A DNA stretch of 64,000 bases from positions 124,001 to 188,000 of the forward strand of contig NZ_JBLWFT010000003.1 in assembly GCF_048323695.1 (NCBI RefSeq), read 5' to 3'. This document shows positions 17,255 to 25,775 of the stretch, one piece after another; within the stretch, counting starts at the first letter, position 1; every line of letters starts with the position of its first letter. A model generated the notes under the pieces. The model did not search any database and was not told where the DNA came from. It saw nothing but the letters and a program-made list of their open reading frames with translations. Position numbers and translations under genes: made by a program. Source of the stretch: Aquisalimonas sp007126095 (GTDB taxonomy: Bacteria > Pseudomonadota > Gammaproteobacteria > Nitrococcales > Aquisalimonadaceae).

Positions 17255-19789
17255 TCAGTCCTCTTTCATCGCCAGGGCCGGCGTGGTGCGGGCCATGCGC
17301 CAGGCCGGATAGAGCCCGGCCACCAGCGCCGCCACCAGAGCCAGCCCGAGGGCCTGTAACAGTATCCAGGGGTCGACGGCCAGGTCCATGGACCAGCCGA
17401 AGGAGCGCTGATTGATCACAAGGATCAGCGCCGCCGCCAGACCCAGCCCCAGCGGCATGGCGAACAGGCCGCTGAGCACGCCCACCAGGGCGTTCTGCGC
17501 AGTGACCAGACCGCCGAGCTCGCGCGGCGTGACACCAACCGCGCGGAGGACGGCATACTCCCGGGCCCGCTCCAGCGACAGCGCCAGCAGCGCGCTCAAC
17601 ACGCCGGTGACCGCCACGAGAACCGCCAGCATCCGCAACACCTGAGTTATCGTGAACGTCTGATCGAAGATCTCCAGGGACAGCGTACGGATCTCCCGGT
17701 TGGACTGGAACTGCAACAGCTGCTCGCCCTCTGCTGCCGCAGACTGCAGCCGCTCCCGCAACCCCTCCGTGGAAACACCGTCACCGGCATAAACGCCGAG
17801 GCTGTCCACGGCCGGATCATCCCAGTGGTTGTCGTATGTCTGGCGCCCCATGATAACCGCCCCCTCGGAGGTGCCGTAATCGTAGAGCACGGCGGCCACC
17901 GGGAAGGGGCGCTCGCCGCGGGCGGTGCTGAGGGTGACGGTGTCGCCGACGGCAATGCCGTGGTGCCAGGCGTACGGCTCAGTGACGAAAACGGCGCCGG
18001 CGTCACGGTACGCTCGCCATGCCCTGTCGGGATCACCGGCCCGGAACCGGAAGCCCTCCTCGGCGGGCGTCGGAATATCGAACACCCGCAGTCGGGCATC
18101 GTGGTCACCGGCACCCACGCGCACGAAGCGCGACCGGGTGACGAAGTCGACACCCTCCACGCCTTCGAGGCGCTGACGCTGGTCCGGCTCCATGGCACCG
18201 CCGCCCGGCACCGAGACATAGACGTCCGCGTGCAGTGTGGCATCCAGCCAGTCCGCGAAGGTGGTGCGGAAGCTGTCCACCATGACACCGACGCCGATCA
18301 CAGCGGACACCGCTACCGTAAGCGCGGCTGCCGCCACGCCCGTGCGCGAGAGGCTTGCGCCCACGCCGCGTGCGGTCATGCGCCCGAGATACCCGGCCGT
18401 GGCCCCCAGCACCGGTGCCAGCAGGCGCACGCTCAGGGACAGCAGCGGCGGCACCAGCAGGGCCATGCCCAGAATGAGCGCGAACAGCCCGGCAAAGGCC
18501 GGCGTCAGCCGCTCCCCGGTGGCCGCCAGCAGCACCACGCCGAGCGCCCCCAGCACCACCCCGGCAACAGTCAGCAGCGGCAGCCAGCGGCGGCGGCGAT
18601 GCTCGAGAAACGAACGGCTCAGCGCCGCCCGGGGCGGGATGGCGGTCGCTTCCCGCGCCGGGGCGAGCGCCGCGACAATGGTCATGCCGATGCCGAGCGC
18701 GGCCCCGCGCAACAACGATGCGGGATCGACGCTGAGTTCCCGGATGGCCAGCGCGAAGTAGAGGTCGTCGATGGTGCGGGTCACCAGATCCACCAGGACG
18801 GTGGCGAGGGCAAGCCCCAGCAGCAACCCGGCGGTCGTGCCGACACCCCCTATGACCGCGGCCTCCAGCAGAATCACCCGGAAGACTTCACCGCGGGTGG
18901 TGCCGGTGGCGCGAAGCATGCCCAGCAGCTGCCGGCGCTGGACCACCGAGAAGGTCATGGTGTTGTAGATCAGGAATGCACCCACCACCAGGGCCAGCAG
19001 GCTGAACGCCTGCAGGTTGAGCTGAAAGGCATCGGTCATCTGCGCCAGGGAGGCGGCGCGCTGATCGGCTTCCACCAGCCGCGCGCCATCCGGCAGCAGC
19101 TCGGACAGCACCGCCAGACGGCGCTCGTCCAGCACGAAATCCACCCGGTCCAGGCGCCCCTCACGGCTCAGCAGTTCCTGGGCCGCCGCAACATCCATGA
19201 TCAGGACATCGCGCAGGCCGGTGGCATCCAGCTCGCGCTGCGGCGTCATCCCCTCCAGCACGCGCAGGGTGTGATCGCGCCCGCGGTGGCGGACGGTGAG
19301 CGGGTCCCCCGGCTCCAGCCCCAGGCGGGCGAGGTCCGACGCCAGCATCACCGCGCCGTCCGGGTAGGCCAGCAGCTCCCCCACCGGCACGCGGCCGGTG
19401 ATGGCGCCGATGGCGGGGCGCATGCCCGCCTCGGCGAAGACATCCACGCCGAGCACCCGCAGGCTGTGGTCGTCCCGCTCCGGCAGACGCACGAACCCTT
19501 CCACCACCGGCGCCGAAGGCCGCAGCCCGTGCTCGCGCCGCAGCCCCACGTACCAGTCCTCGGGGATGCCTTCCGGGCCGGCCACCACTTGATGGGTGGA
19601 CTGGCCGGTGAGTGCCTCGGTAGACAGGGTGAATGCCCGCGAGGCGCTCTGGTTGGCCAGATCCACGGCCACCACCACGGCAACGCCGATGGCCACGCCC
19701 AGCAGCGCCAACCCGAGCTGCCAGGGGTGGCGCCAGAGGTAGCGCAGGCTCGCGCGGAGCAGCAGGGAGCGCGGCAACAGCAACGCCAT
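17255..19789 (-). CDS. ABC transporter permease with two FtsX domains (AttFG/LolCE-like)
   Basis: 844 residues. An N-terminal membrane segment (LGLALLGVAIGVAVVVAVDL) leads into a periplasmic MacB-type domain. An FtsX four-helix module follows at about residues 255-400, then more helices, a second periplasmic domain and a second FtsX module at the C-terminus. The double module makes it a fusion-type permease, as in AttF/AttG or YbbP proteins. It likely moves a lipid-like or hydrophobic substrate out of the inner membrane. Its start overlaps the ATPase stop as TGATG, implying translational coupling. Confidence 0.88.
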   Translation of the reverse strand: MALLLPRSLLLRASLRYLWRHPWQLGLALLGVAIGVAVVVAVDLANQSASRAFTLSTEALTGQSTHQVVAGPEGIPEDWYVGLRREHGLRPSAPVVEGFVRLPERDDHSLRVLGVDVFAEAGMRPAIGAITGRVPVGELLAYPDGAVMLASDLARLGLEPGDPLTVRHRGRDHTLRVLEGMTPQRELDATGLRDVLIMDVAAAQELLSREGRLDRVDFVLDERRLAVLSELLPDGARLVEADQRAASLAQMTDAFQLNLQAFSLLALVVGAFLIYNTMTFSVVQRRQLLGMLRATGTTRGEVFRVILLEAAVIGGVGTTAGLLLGLALATVLVDLVTRTIDDLYFALAIRELSVDPASLLRGAALGIGMTIVAALAPAREATAIPPRAALSRSFLEHRRRRWLPLLTVAGVVLGALGVVLLAATGERLTPAFAGLFALILGMALLVPPLLSLSVRLLAPVLGATAGYLGRMTARGVGASLSRTGVAAAALTVAVSAVIGVGVMVDSFRTTFADWLDATLHADVYVSVPGGGAMEPDQRQRLEGVEGVDFVTRSRFVRVGAGDHDARLRVFDIPTPAEEGFRFRAGDPDRAWRAYRDAGAVFVTEPYAWHHGIAVGDTVTLSTARGERPFPVAAVLYDYGTSEGAVIMGRQTYDNHWDDPAVDSLGVYAGDGVSTEGLRERLQSAAAEGEQLLQFQSNREIRTLSLEIFDQTFTITQVLRMLAVLVAVTGVLSALLALSLERAREYAVLRAVGVTPRELGGLVTAQNALVGVLSGLFAMPLGLGLAAALILVINQRSFGWSMDLAVDPWILLQALGLALVAALVAGLYPAWRMARTTPALAMKED

Positions 19790-20448
19790 CAGCCAGCGCC
19801 GCCCCCGAGTCTGAGCACACGGTCCATGCGGCGGGCCACGGCCATGCTGTGGGTCACGAGCACCACGGTAACCCGCCCCTGGCCGGTGAGTTCGTCCAGC
19901 AGTGCCAGGACCTCTTCGGCGGTGTCTTCGTCGAGGGTGCCGGTAGGCTCGTCGGCCAGCAGCACATCCGGCTGATGCACCAGCGCCCGGGCAATGGCGA
20001 TGCGCTGCTGTTCACCGCCGGAGAGGGCATCGGGGAACGCCCCTTCACGATCCCCCAGCCCGACACGCTCAAGGAGGCCCCGCGCCCGCTGGCGGCCGGC
20101 CGCATCAACACCGCCGGTCATCTCCAGCGGCATGAGCAGGTTCTCAATGACGGTCAGGGTGGGAATGAGATTGAAGAACTGGAACACGAAGCCGATCCGG
20201 TGGCGGCGCAGCAGGGTGCGCTCGCGCTCGTTCATGGCGGTGAGCTCGGCATCACCGATGTGCACCCGGCCGGCATCGGGCACGTCCATGCCACCGAGCA
20301 GGTTCAGCAGGGTCGACTTGCCGACACCACTGCGCCCGACCACCGCAAGCCGCTCGCCGGTGGCGACCGTCTCGGAGAAGCGGTCCAGCACGACCCGCGA
20401 CCGACCGCCCTCGGTGAACGCCCGGGAGACCTGATCCAGGACGATCAT
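19789..20448 (-). CDS. ABC transporter ATP-binding protein, LolD/AttE-like
   Basis: 219 residues, a single nucleotide-binding domain. Walker A is VGRSGVGKSTLLNLLGG, the signature is LSGGEQQRIAIARALVH, and Walker B with the D-loop is VLLADEPTGTLDEDT. This is the LolD/MacB subclass that powers FtsX-type permeases. It precedes the permease with a 1-base stop/start overlap, and its own start overlaps the stop of the small upstream gene in the same way. Confidence 0.93.
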   Translation of the reverse strand: MIVLDQVSRAFTEGGRSRVVLDRFSETVATGERLAVVGRSGVGKSTLLNLLGGMDVPDAGRVHIGDAELTAMNERERTLLRRHRIGFVFQFFNLIPTLTVIENLLMPLEMTGGVDAAGRQRARGLLERVGLGDREGAFPDALSGGEQQRIAIARALVHQPDVLLADEPTGTLDEDTAEEVLALLDELTGQGRVTVVLVTHSMAVARRMDRVLRLGGGAG

Positions 20449-20636
20449 CAGCGCCGCTCGGTCCGTTCCCGGCCGCAGCGCGAACAGCGCAGCACGGTCA
20501 CCAGGCGCCCTTCACGCACATCGAAGCGGGACTCGGTCACCACTTCCCAGCGGTGGCGCCCCGCACGACAGAGGGTGTCACCTTCGCGTTTGCGCTGCCG
20601 GCGCTGACGCCGCTGCAATGGAATCACATCGGCCAT
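20448..20636 (-). CDS. Small basic Cys-containing protein, unknown function
   Basis: 62 residues, not recognised. The N-terminal half is strongly basic (QRRQRRQRKREGD). Cys23, His28 and a later Cys51-x2-Cys54 could form a small zinc site. The stop overlaps the ATPase start as TGATG, the same coupling seen between ATPase and permease, which supports its being a real first gene of the exporter operon. An imperfect hairpin (20640-20667) lies just upstream. Confidence 0.6.
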   Translation of the reverse strand: MADVIPLQRRQRRQRKREGDTLCRAGRHRWEVVTESRFDVREGRLVTVLRCSRCGRERTERR

Positions 20637-20639
20637 GGT

Positions 20640-20667
20640 GGGGCTCCATCACCTTGCTGGAAGCCCC
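20640..20667. other. Imperfect hairpin between two operons
   Basis: GGGGCT-CCA pairs with TGG-A-AGCCCC around a 9-base loop. It lies 37 bases past the MaoC operon stop and 3 bases upstream of the small protein's start codon. It may end the MaoC operon or structure the exporter leader; no T tract follows in the leftward direction. Confidence 0.4.
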
Positions 20668-20704
20668 ATTGTGCCTGAGCCGGCGTCGCTTGGGGGAGCG
20701 CCGG

Positions 20705-21085
20705 TCACCGCTTGAACAGCACCAGTGCATCGCCCCGGCACACCACACGACCATCGGCGCCGGTGCACTCGGTGTCCAGGTTCACCAGCGCCTTGTCCGG
20801 GCGCAGCCGGGTGATGGCAACCCGGGCCGTGATGGCCTCCCCCACCCGCGCCGGACTGACCACTTCCAGGTGCTGCTTCAGGTAGTTGGTCCCGTGCCCC
20901 GGGAGGGTCTCGCCCAGCAGACAGGAGAACAGGCCCGCCAGCAGGGGCTCCGGAACGCCGTCTGCCGGCTCCGGGGCACGCGCCAGCGCCGCCCATTGCC
21001 GGACATCCTCGGCGGAGTAGGTACGCACCAGAGAGGCGGTGTCACCCACGGCGAGCCGGTGGAACGCGTCGAGTGCGGCGCTCAT
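20705..21085 (-). CDS. MaoC-like hot-dog protein lacking the catalytic motif
   Basis: 126 residues. The hot-dog fold is seen in its MaoC-like flow: LAVGDTASLVRTYSAEDV, then PEPLLAGLFSCLLGETLPG, then LEVVSPARVGEAITARVAI. Where R-hydratases have Asp-x4-His (as in GDxNPIH), it reads APEPADGVP with neither residue. It is therefore probably a non-catalytic partner of the preceding MaoC protein. The start overlaps that gene's stop by 4 bases (ATGA) and has GGAGGAG upstream. Confidence 0.75.
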   Translation of the reverse strand: MSAALDAFHRLAVGDTASLVRTYSAEDVRQWAALARAPEPADGVPEPLLAGLFSCLLGETLPGHGTNYLKQHLEVVSPARVGEAITARVAITRLRPDKALVNLDTECTGADGRVVCRGDALVLFKR

Positions 21086-21483
21086 GACTGCTCCTCCCCG
21101 CCGAACCCGACCAGGCACTGACCATCGAGCCCGCGGCGCCCGTCCGCCTTCTCCACCCGCGTGGCGACGCGCCAGCAACAGCCATCCTCCTGCCATAGGG
21201 GCTCCAGGGCGATGATCACGGGTTCATCGGCATAGGTCGGGGCCGGGAACATGAGATCCTGTTGCAGCAGCCGCGCGCCAGGCCAGCTACGTGCGACCAG
21301 GCCATGCACCGCACTGAACAGCAGCATGCCGTGCGCCACGGTGGCCCCGAACGCGGTCTCGGCGGAGAAGGCCGGGTCCACGTGGATGGGGTTGCGATCG
21401 CCGGAGATGTCGCCGAAGCGCTTGAAGTCGACCTGGGTGAAGACCCGCTCTTCATGAACGGACTGCAGTTCAGCGGCGTGCAT
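21082..21483 (-). CDS. MaoC-family (R)-enoyl-CoA hydratase
   Basis: 133 residues, a single hot-dog domain. FGDISGDRNPIHVDPAFSA carries the catalytic Asp and His of R-specific enoyl-CoA hydratases, and VAHGMLLFSAVHGL is the following conserved helix. It would hydrate trans-2-enoyl-CoA to (R)-3-hydroxyacyl-CoA in the cytosol. It overlaps the upstream ligase gene by 14 bases and the downstream MaoC-like gene by 4 bases, so production of the two hot-dog proteins is probably linked. Confidence 0.85.
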   Translation of the reverse strand: MHAAELQSVHEERVFTQVDFKRFGDISGDRNPIHVDPAFSAETAFGATVAHGMLLFSAVHGLVARSWPGARLLQQDLMFPAPTYADEPVIIALEPLWQEDGCCWRVATRVEKADGRRGLDGQCLVGFGGEEQS

Positions 21484-22990
21484 CGTCGCGCAACTCCTGT
21501 TTCCGAACCTTGCCCAGGGCATTGCGCGGCAGCGCATCGCGGATGGTGAACACCTTTGGCACCTTGTAGCCGGCGAGCCGCTCGCGGCACCAGTCGCGCA
21601 GGGCGTCGGCATCGGCTGCGCCGCCGTCGCCGAGGCAGACGTACGCGCAGCCCACTTCGCCCCAGCGCTCATCCGGCATGCCCACGACGGCCACGTCGGC
21701 CACGGCGTCGTGCTGCAGCAGCACCTGCTCCACCTCCGCGGGGTAGACGTTCTCGCCGCCGGAGATGAACATGTCTTTCCAGCGATCGACGATGAAGTAG
21801 TAGCCGTCCGAGTCACAGCGGGCCACGTCGCCGCTGTGCAGCCAGCCGTCGGCCTCGATGGTCTCCGCGGTGGCGTCCGGGCGCTGCCAGTAACCCGGTG
21901 TGACGCCCGGCCCGCGGATCAGCAGCTCGCCCGGCTCGCCGGGCGGCACGTCATTGCCGTCACGGTCGACGATACGGGTCTCCGCCAGCAGCTGGGGCCG
22001 CCCGACGGAGCCGGTCTTGTCGAGCACGCGCTCCTCGTCCAGCAGGAACACGGTAGGGCCAGTCTCGGTCATGCCGAAGCCGGTGCGCACGTAGATGCCG
22101 TGGGCGACGTAGCGTTCGGCCACCGACAGCGCCAGCGGTGCGCCGCCACAGCCCCAGGAGCGCACGTGCCCGAGCCGTTCACCGCTGAAACCGGACTGCT
22201 CGATGAGCATCTGGTAGACGGCCGGGACACCGAAGAAGACGGTGGCCCGCCGCTCCAGCACGTCCAGGGCCTGCTCCGGCTCGAAACTGCGCTGCACCAG
22301 CACGGCCCCGCCCACCAGGAAGACGGCGCTGGAATACAGGTTGATCCCGGCGGTGTGGAACATGGGCAGGACGTTGAGCAGCACATCGTCCTGCCGCAGT
22401 TCCACGGGAATGCCGATGTTCCAGTAATTCGCCATCATCATGCGGAAGGTCTGGATCACGCCTTTCGGCCGTCCGGTGGTGCCGGAGGTATACAGCAGAT
22501 ACCAGGGCGTATCCGGGGACCGGGGCGCATGGGGCCCGGGATCGGGCGTCACCGCCGCCACGTCGTCTTCGTACACCCGCGCGCCGGTGACACCCCCCTC
22601 CATGCCCACGCTGACCAGCGCCGGGCGGCTGCCGGCAAGGGATGCGGCGGCGTCGGCGAACTCGGCACCATGGATGAGCGCGGCGGGCGTGGCGTCGTCC
22701 AGCAGACCGTCCAGCTCGGGCACGGCAAGCCGCCAGTTCAACGGCACGAGAATGACGCCCGCCTTGGCGCAGCCGAACAGCAGAGCAAAGAACTCGGCGC
22801 GGTTGTGCCCCAGGTAGGCGAGGCGGTCGCCGGCATCGAGCCCCCAGGTTCCGGTCGCCGCTGCGGCAACGCGGGCGGCCCGTTCGTTGAGCTGGGCGTA
22901 GGTGTAACGGGTACCGTCGGTCAGATCTTCCACCGCCAGCGCCTCGGGTGTCACCCGGGCCCGGTGCGCGAGCAGGTCGAACATGTCCAT
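21470..22990 (-). CDS. Acyl-CoA synthetase (AMP-forming), class I adenylating ligase
   Basis: 506 residues. The A3 motif LLYTSGTTGRPKGVIQT is near residue 160, the A5 region is YVRTGFGMTETGPTVFL, and A8 is VDRWKDMFISGGENVYPAE. The C-terminal GKVRKQELR carries the catalytic lysine. It activates a carboxylic acid with ATP and CoA; fatty or aromatic acids are both possible. The ATG at 22990 was chosen because GGAGG lies 8 bases upstream. A GTG at 23041 overlapping the crotonase stop would add 17 residues. Confidence 0.88.
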   Translation of the reverse strand: MDMFDLLAHRARVTPEALAVEDLTDGTRYTYAQLNERAARVAAAATGTWGLDAGDRLAYLGHNRAEFFALLFGCAKAGVILVPLNWRLAVPELDGLLDDATPAALIHGAEFADAAASLAGSRPALVSVGMEGGVTGARVYEDDVAAVTPDPGPHAPRSPDTPWYLLYTSGTTGRPKGVIQTFRMMMANYWNIGIPVELRQDDVLLNVLPMFHTAGINLYSSAVFLVGGAVLVQRSFEPEQALDVLERRATVFFGVPAVYQMLIEQSGFSGERLGHVRSWGCGGAPLALSVAERYVAHGIYVRTGFGMTETGPTVFLLDEERVLDKTGSVGRPQLLAETRIVDRDGNDVPPGEPGELLIRGPGVTPGYWQRPDATAETIEADGWLHSGDVARCDSDGYYFIVDRWKDMFISGGENVYPAEVEQVLLQHDAVADVAVVGMPDERWGEVGCAYVCLGDGGAADADALRDWCRERLAGYKVPKVFTIRDALPRNALGKVRKQELRDDARR

Positions 22991-23037
22991 GGCCTTGCCC
23001 TCCGCGTTGCTGAATTCCCCCGGGGTGTCTTTGTCCC

Positions 23038-23802
23038 TCACCCCTTGCCAAGAAAGGCAGCCATCCCCTGTTCCGCCTCGTCACTGCCGATCTGTTCGAG
23101 GAAATTGATCAGTTCGGCCTCCAGCCGGCGCTCGACGGCGGCCAGATCGGGTCGCGTCAGTGCCAGAGTCCGGCGCACGCTCCCCGGCCAGCGGCTCTCC
23201 AGTTCGTCTGCCAGCGTCAGGGCGGTATCCACAACGCCCTCGTGGGGGGCCAGCCGCTGGACCAGCCCCAGCGCCGCCGCCGTGTCGGCGTCCAGCGCGC
23301 CGTTGCAGAGCTGCAGCTCCAGCGCCCGGGCGCGTCCGATCCGCTCAGGCAGCAGCGCTGTCCAGCCGCCATCGGGGCTGAAGCCCACATGGGTGTACCA
23401 GGGCGAGAAGCTCGCACGCGGCCCGGCGACCACCAGGTCGCTGGCGAGCACCAGTCCCAGGGAGCCGCCGGTGACCATGCCGTGCACCGCGGCGATGGTG
23501 GGCACCGGCAGACGCAGAAGCTGGAGGATGACGCCGTTCAGCGCGCCCACCACGCGCCGGGCGTACTCCACCCGTTGCGCCCGGGGAACGGTGTAGAACC
23601 CGGCCACGTCACCGCCCGTGGAGAACGACTTGCCGTTGGCCGCGATCACGATTGCCCGGGGCGCATGCGCCGGTGCCTGCGCCAACGCCTCGGAGAGTGC
23701 CTCCAGCAGTTCCGGCACCAGGGCGTTGTGGCGCTCGGGCCTGTTCAGGGTCAACCGGACCACGCCTTCGGCGTGGGTCGTGATTACCAGGGGATCGTTC
23801 AT
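23038..23802 (-). CDS. Enoyl-CoA hydratase/isomerase, PaaG-like
   Basis: 254 residues. The oxyanion-hole motif is GKSFSTGGDVAGF. In GMVTGGSLGLVLASDLVVAG the first hydratase Glu is absent. VGFSPDGGWTALLP instead has an aspartate at the position of the second acid, a pattern seen in isomerase-type crotonases such as PaaG. It thus likely isomerises rather than hydrates an enoyl-CoA. It overlaps the TetR gene by 4 bases and lies ahead of the ligase gene in the same operon. Confidence 0.85.
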   Translation of the reverse strand: MNDPLVITTHAEGVVRLTLNRPERHNALVPELLEALSEALAQAPAHAPRAIVIAANGKSFSTGGDVAGFYTVPRAQRVEYARRVVGALNGVILQLLRLPVPTIAAVHGMVTGGSLGLVLASDLVVAGPRASFSPWYTHVGFSPDGGWTALLPERIGRARALELQLCNGALDADTAAALGLVQRLAPHEGVVDTALTLADELESRWPGSVRRTLALTRPDLAAVERRLEAELINFLEQIGSDEAEQGMAAFLGKG

Positions 23803-24431
23803 CCCTTGTTCTCCTCGTTCTCCTCGCCGGTTACCAGGCCGTGCTGGAGCAGATCGCGCACCGTATCCACGACACGGTCCAGAGGCACATCCCGCTCCCA
23901 GAGCCCGTAGCGCAGCCCGAGGAAATGGGCCATGCCCATCAATGCCCAGACACGGATGCGGTTATCCCCGGGGCGGACCTCGCCCCCGGCTTCGGCCACA
24001 TCCAGCAGGCGCAGGTAGCTATCGCCGAAGGCTTCGTAGTACTCGCGGTAGATGGACTCGTCCACGAACTGCGCTTCCTGCAGCACCCGGTACATCCAGG
24101 GGTGGCCGGCCACGTAGGCCAGGAAGGCCCGCAGACCCCGCGCCTCGGCATCGAGACGATCCCGGGCGTCGGAGACCTCCGCCGCCAGATGCGCACGCAG
24201 ATCGCGCCCCATGTTCCGCACCAGTTCCCGCAGCACCTCTTCCTTGTTGCGGAAGTAGGAGTAGAACGTGCCCTGGGCCACCCCCGCCGCCAGCGTGATG
24301 TCACTGATGCCGGCCCTGTGGTAGCCGCGGGAGCCAAACGCCTCTTCGGCTGCCCGCAGCAGGCGGGAACGGGTCTGTGCACCACGGCGGGTGCGGGGGA
24401 CGGAATCGCGTGGCAGGGACGGGTCCGACAT
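23799..24431 (-). CDS. TetR family regulator, first gene of acyl-CoA operon
   Basis: 210 residues. The DNA-binding domain spans residues 20-65, with FGSRGYHRAGISDITLAAG and VAQGTFYSYFRNKEEVLREL. The C-terminal domain is all-helical. As the first gene of a coupled catabolic operon it is probably a local repressor that responds to an acyl-CoA. The ATG at 24431 was chosen over 24491 because the longer frame runs through the AT-rich promoter and palindrome. Confidence 0.88.
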   Translation of the reverse strand: MSDPSLPRDSVPRTRRGAQTRSRLLRAAEEAFGSRGYHRAGISDITLAAGVAQGTFYSYFRNKEEVLRELVRNMGRDLRAHLAAEVSDARDRLDAEARGLRAFLAYVAGHPWMYRVLQEAQFVDESIYREYYEAFGDSYLRLLDVAEAGGEVRPGDNRIRVWALMGMAHFLGLRYGLWERDVPLDRVVDTVRDLLQHGLVTGEENEENKG

Positions 24432-24445
24432 GGCAGTTCCGAAAC

Positions 24446-24461
24446 ATGACTCAATTGTCAT
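24446..24461. promoter_or_regulatory. Putative TetR operator in the AT-rich leader
   Basis: ATGAC-N6-GTCAT, 15 bases upstream of the TetR start, next to the AT-rich run TTAATTTATTAACAA. Its position fits autorepression of the acyl-CoA operon. Confidence 0.5.
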
Positions 24462-24506
24462 TAATTTATTAACAACAGACCCGCAGGTCAAGACTGCAGG
24501 GGCGAA

Positions 24507-25535
24507 TCAGTCTCGCCCCTGCAGGCGCTCCCACAGGGCCCTGGCGGTGGCGCGATCCCGGTCGCCCTCCACTTCCAGGCTCAGGGTTTCGATGTCCACC
24601 GGGCCGTCGGGGCCCTCCGGGGCGATGATGCGGTAGGTGAACACGTGCGGCCGATCGTCCCCGATCCACTCGAAGGCCTGCCCGTAGCGCAGGTCCCGGA
24701 ACAGAAGTTCCCCGTCGTGTTCCGCCATCTGGTAGTAGCCCTCGGAGACCTGCAGCAGATCCTGAACCACCGGCGCGTCACGATAGGGCGCCAGCAGCTC
24801 CGCGCGCCGTTCAAAGTGAATGAATGTCTCCGGCGGACCGTCATCCAGACGCGAGTGGAAACCGACCCAGTAGCCGTCGTCGACCTCGGCGATCCCGCGC
24901 CAGAGCACGTTGTTGAACACCGTCGGCTTGACGAACAGGCGCTCGTGTTCGATGCCGGCCCGCTCAAGACCCGTCTCGAACACGGTGGTCACCCACCACT
25001 TGTGGGCGAGCGTGAACACCAGGTATGCACTGGACAACGCCACGCCCACCCAGGCGAGCACACTCCGCCAGCGGGAGTGCTCGCGGAAGAACACCAACGC
25101 CGGCACGGCGAGCAGCAACGGCAGAGTGTAGAGCGGATCGATCACCGAGATGCTGGCGAGCGCCACCGCATGGTCGCTGAACGGCAGGAACAGTTGAATG
25201 CCGTAGGACGTGAAGGCGTCGATGACCAGGTGGCTCAGCAACACCAGCCAGACCATCAGCGACCACCCCTGCCAGCCCACGCCGCGGCTCCGATGGATAC
25301 GCGCCAGCAGCCAGCCGAGCAACGGCGCCAGCAGGGTCACGAACAGCAGGGAATGGGTAATGCCGCGGTGGAAAGTGAGTGCCGCGGCGTCTCCCATCAG
25401 CTCACCGATAGGGACATCCACATCCGGCACCAGCGCAACGGCCGCGCCCCAGGCCACCGCCACGTTGCCTGCACGACGCCCCAGAGCGAGCTGGCCAATG
25501 GCGCCACCAATCAACAGGTGGGAGACGGTATCCAT
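24507..25535 (-). CDS. YdjM/DUF457-type inner-membrane metal-dependent hydrolase
   Basis: 342 residues. The start MDTVSHLLIGGAIGQLALG, then VALVPDVDVPIGE and FHRGITHSLLFV give the His/Asp metal-ligand pattern of the YdjM/LexA-regulated membrane hydrolase family. Five or so membrane segments fill the first 190 residues. A soluble C-terminal half (residues 200-342) of unknown role follows, probably outside the membrane. It may act in membrane lipid turnover, but the reaction is not known. Confidence 0.75.
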   Translation of the reverse strand: MDTVSHLLIGGAIGQLALGRRAGNVAVAWGAAVALVPDVDVPIGELMGDAAALTFHRGITHSLLFVTLLAPLLGWLLARIHRSRGVGWQGWSLMVWLVLLSHLVIDAFTSYGIQLFLPFSDHAVALASISVIDPLYTLPLLLAVPALVFFREHSRWRSVLAWVGVALSSAYLVFTLAHKWWVTTVFETGLERAGIEHERLFVKPTVFNNVLWRGIAEVDDGYWVGFHSRLDDGPPETFIHFERRAELLAPYRDAPVVQDLLQVSEGYYQMAEHDGELLFRDLRYGQAFEWIGDDRPHVFTYRIIAPEGPDGPVDIETLSLEVEGDRDRATARALWERLQGRD

Positions 25536-25747
25536 TCAGCCTCCAGCCGCCACGACAATCGCCGCAGGTAACCTGAACACGTTGCCCGGCGCCCGAAGCG
25601 CCCCCGCCAGCCCACCCCCCTTCAGGAGCGCGGCCCGGTCGTATGCGTTCGCATCCAGTGTCGCGGTATCCAGCAGCATCGACATCCCCTCCATCGATCG
25701 GTGTCGACGCTATTGTCCATGAGGCCCACGACCCTTGCTACCGGCGG

Positions 25748-25753
25748 TATAAT
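25748..25753 (+). promoter_or_regulatory. Perfect -10 box upstream of the transporter gene
   Basis: TATAAT inside the small palindrome GGCG-GTATAAT-CGCC, 23 bases before the start codon. No convincing -35 hexamer lies at the right distance. The transcript leader would be very short. Confidence 0.4.
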
Positions 25754-25775
25754 CGCCGCGGCAACAGGAGCCCCC

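Noticed and set aside
17825..19975. Long plus-strand open frame antisense to the ABC permease
   Set aside because: Its composition is dominated by His, Gln and Arg with no domain. The permease on the minus strand is complete and has coupled neighbours.
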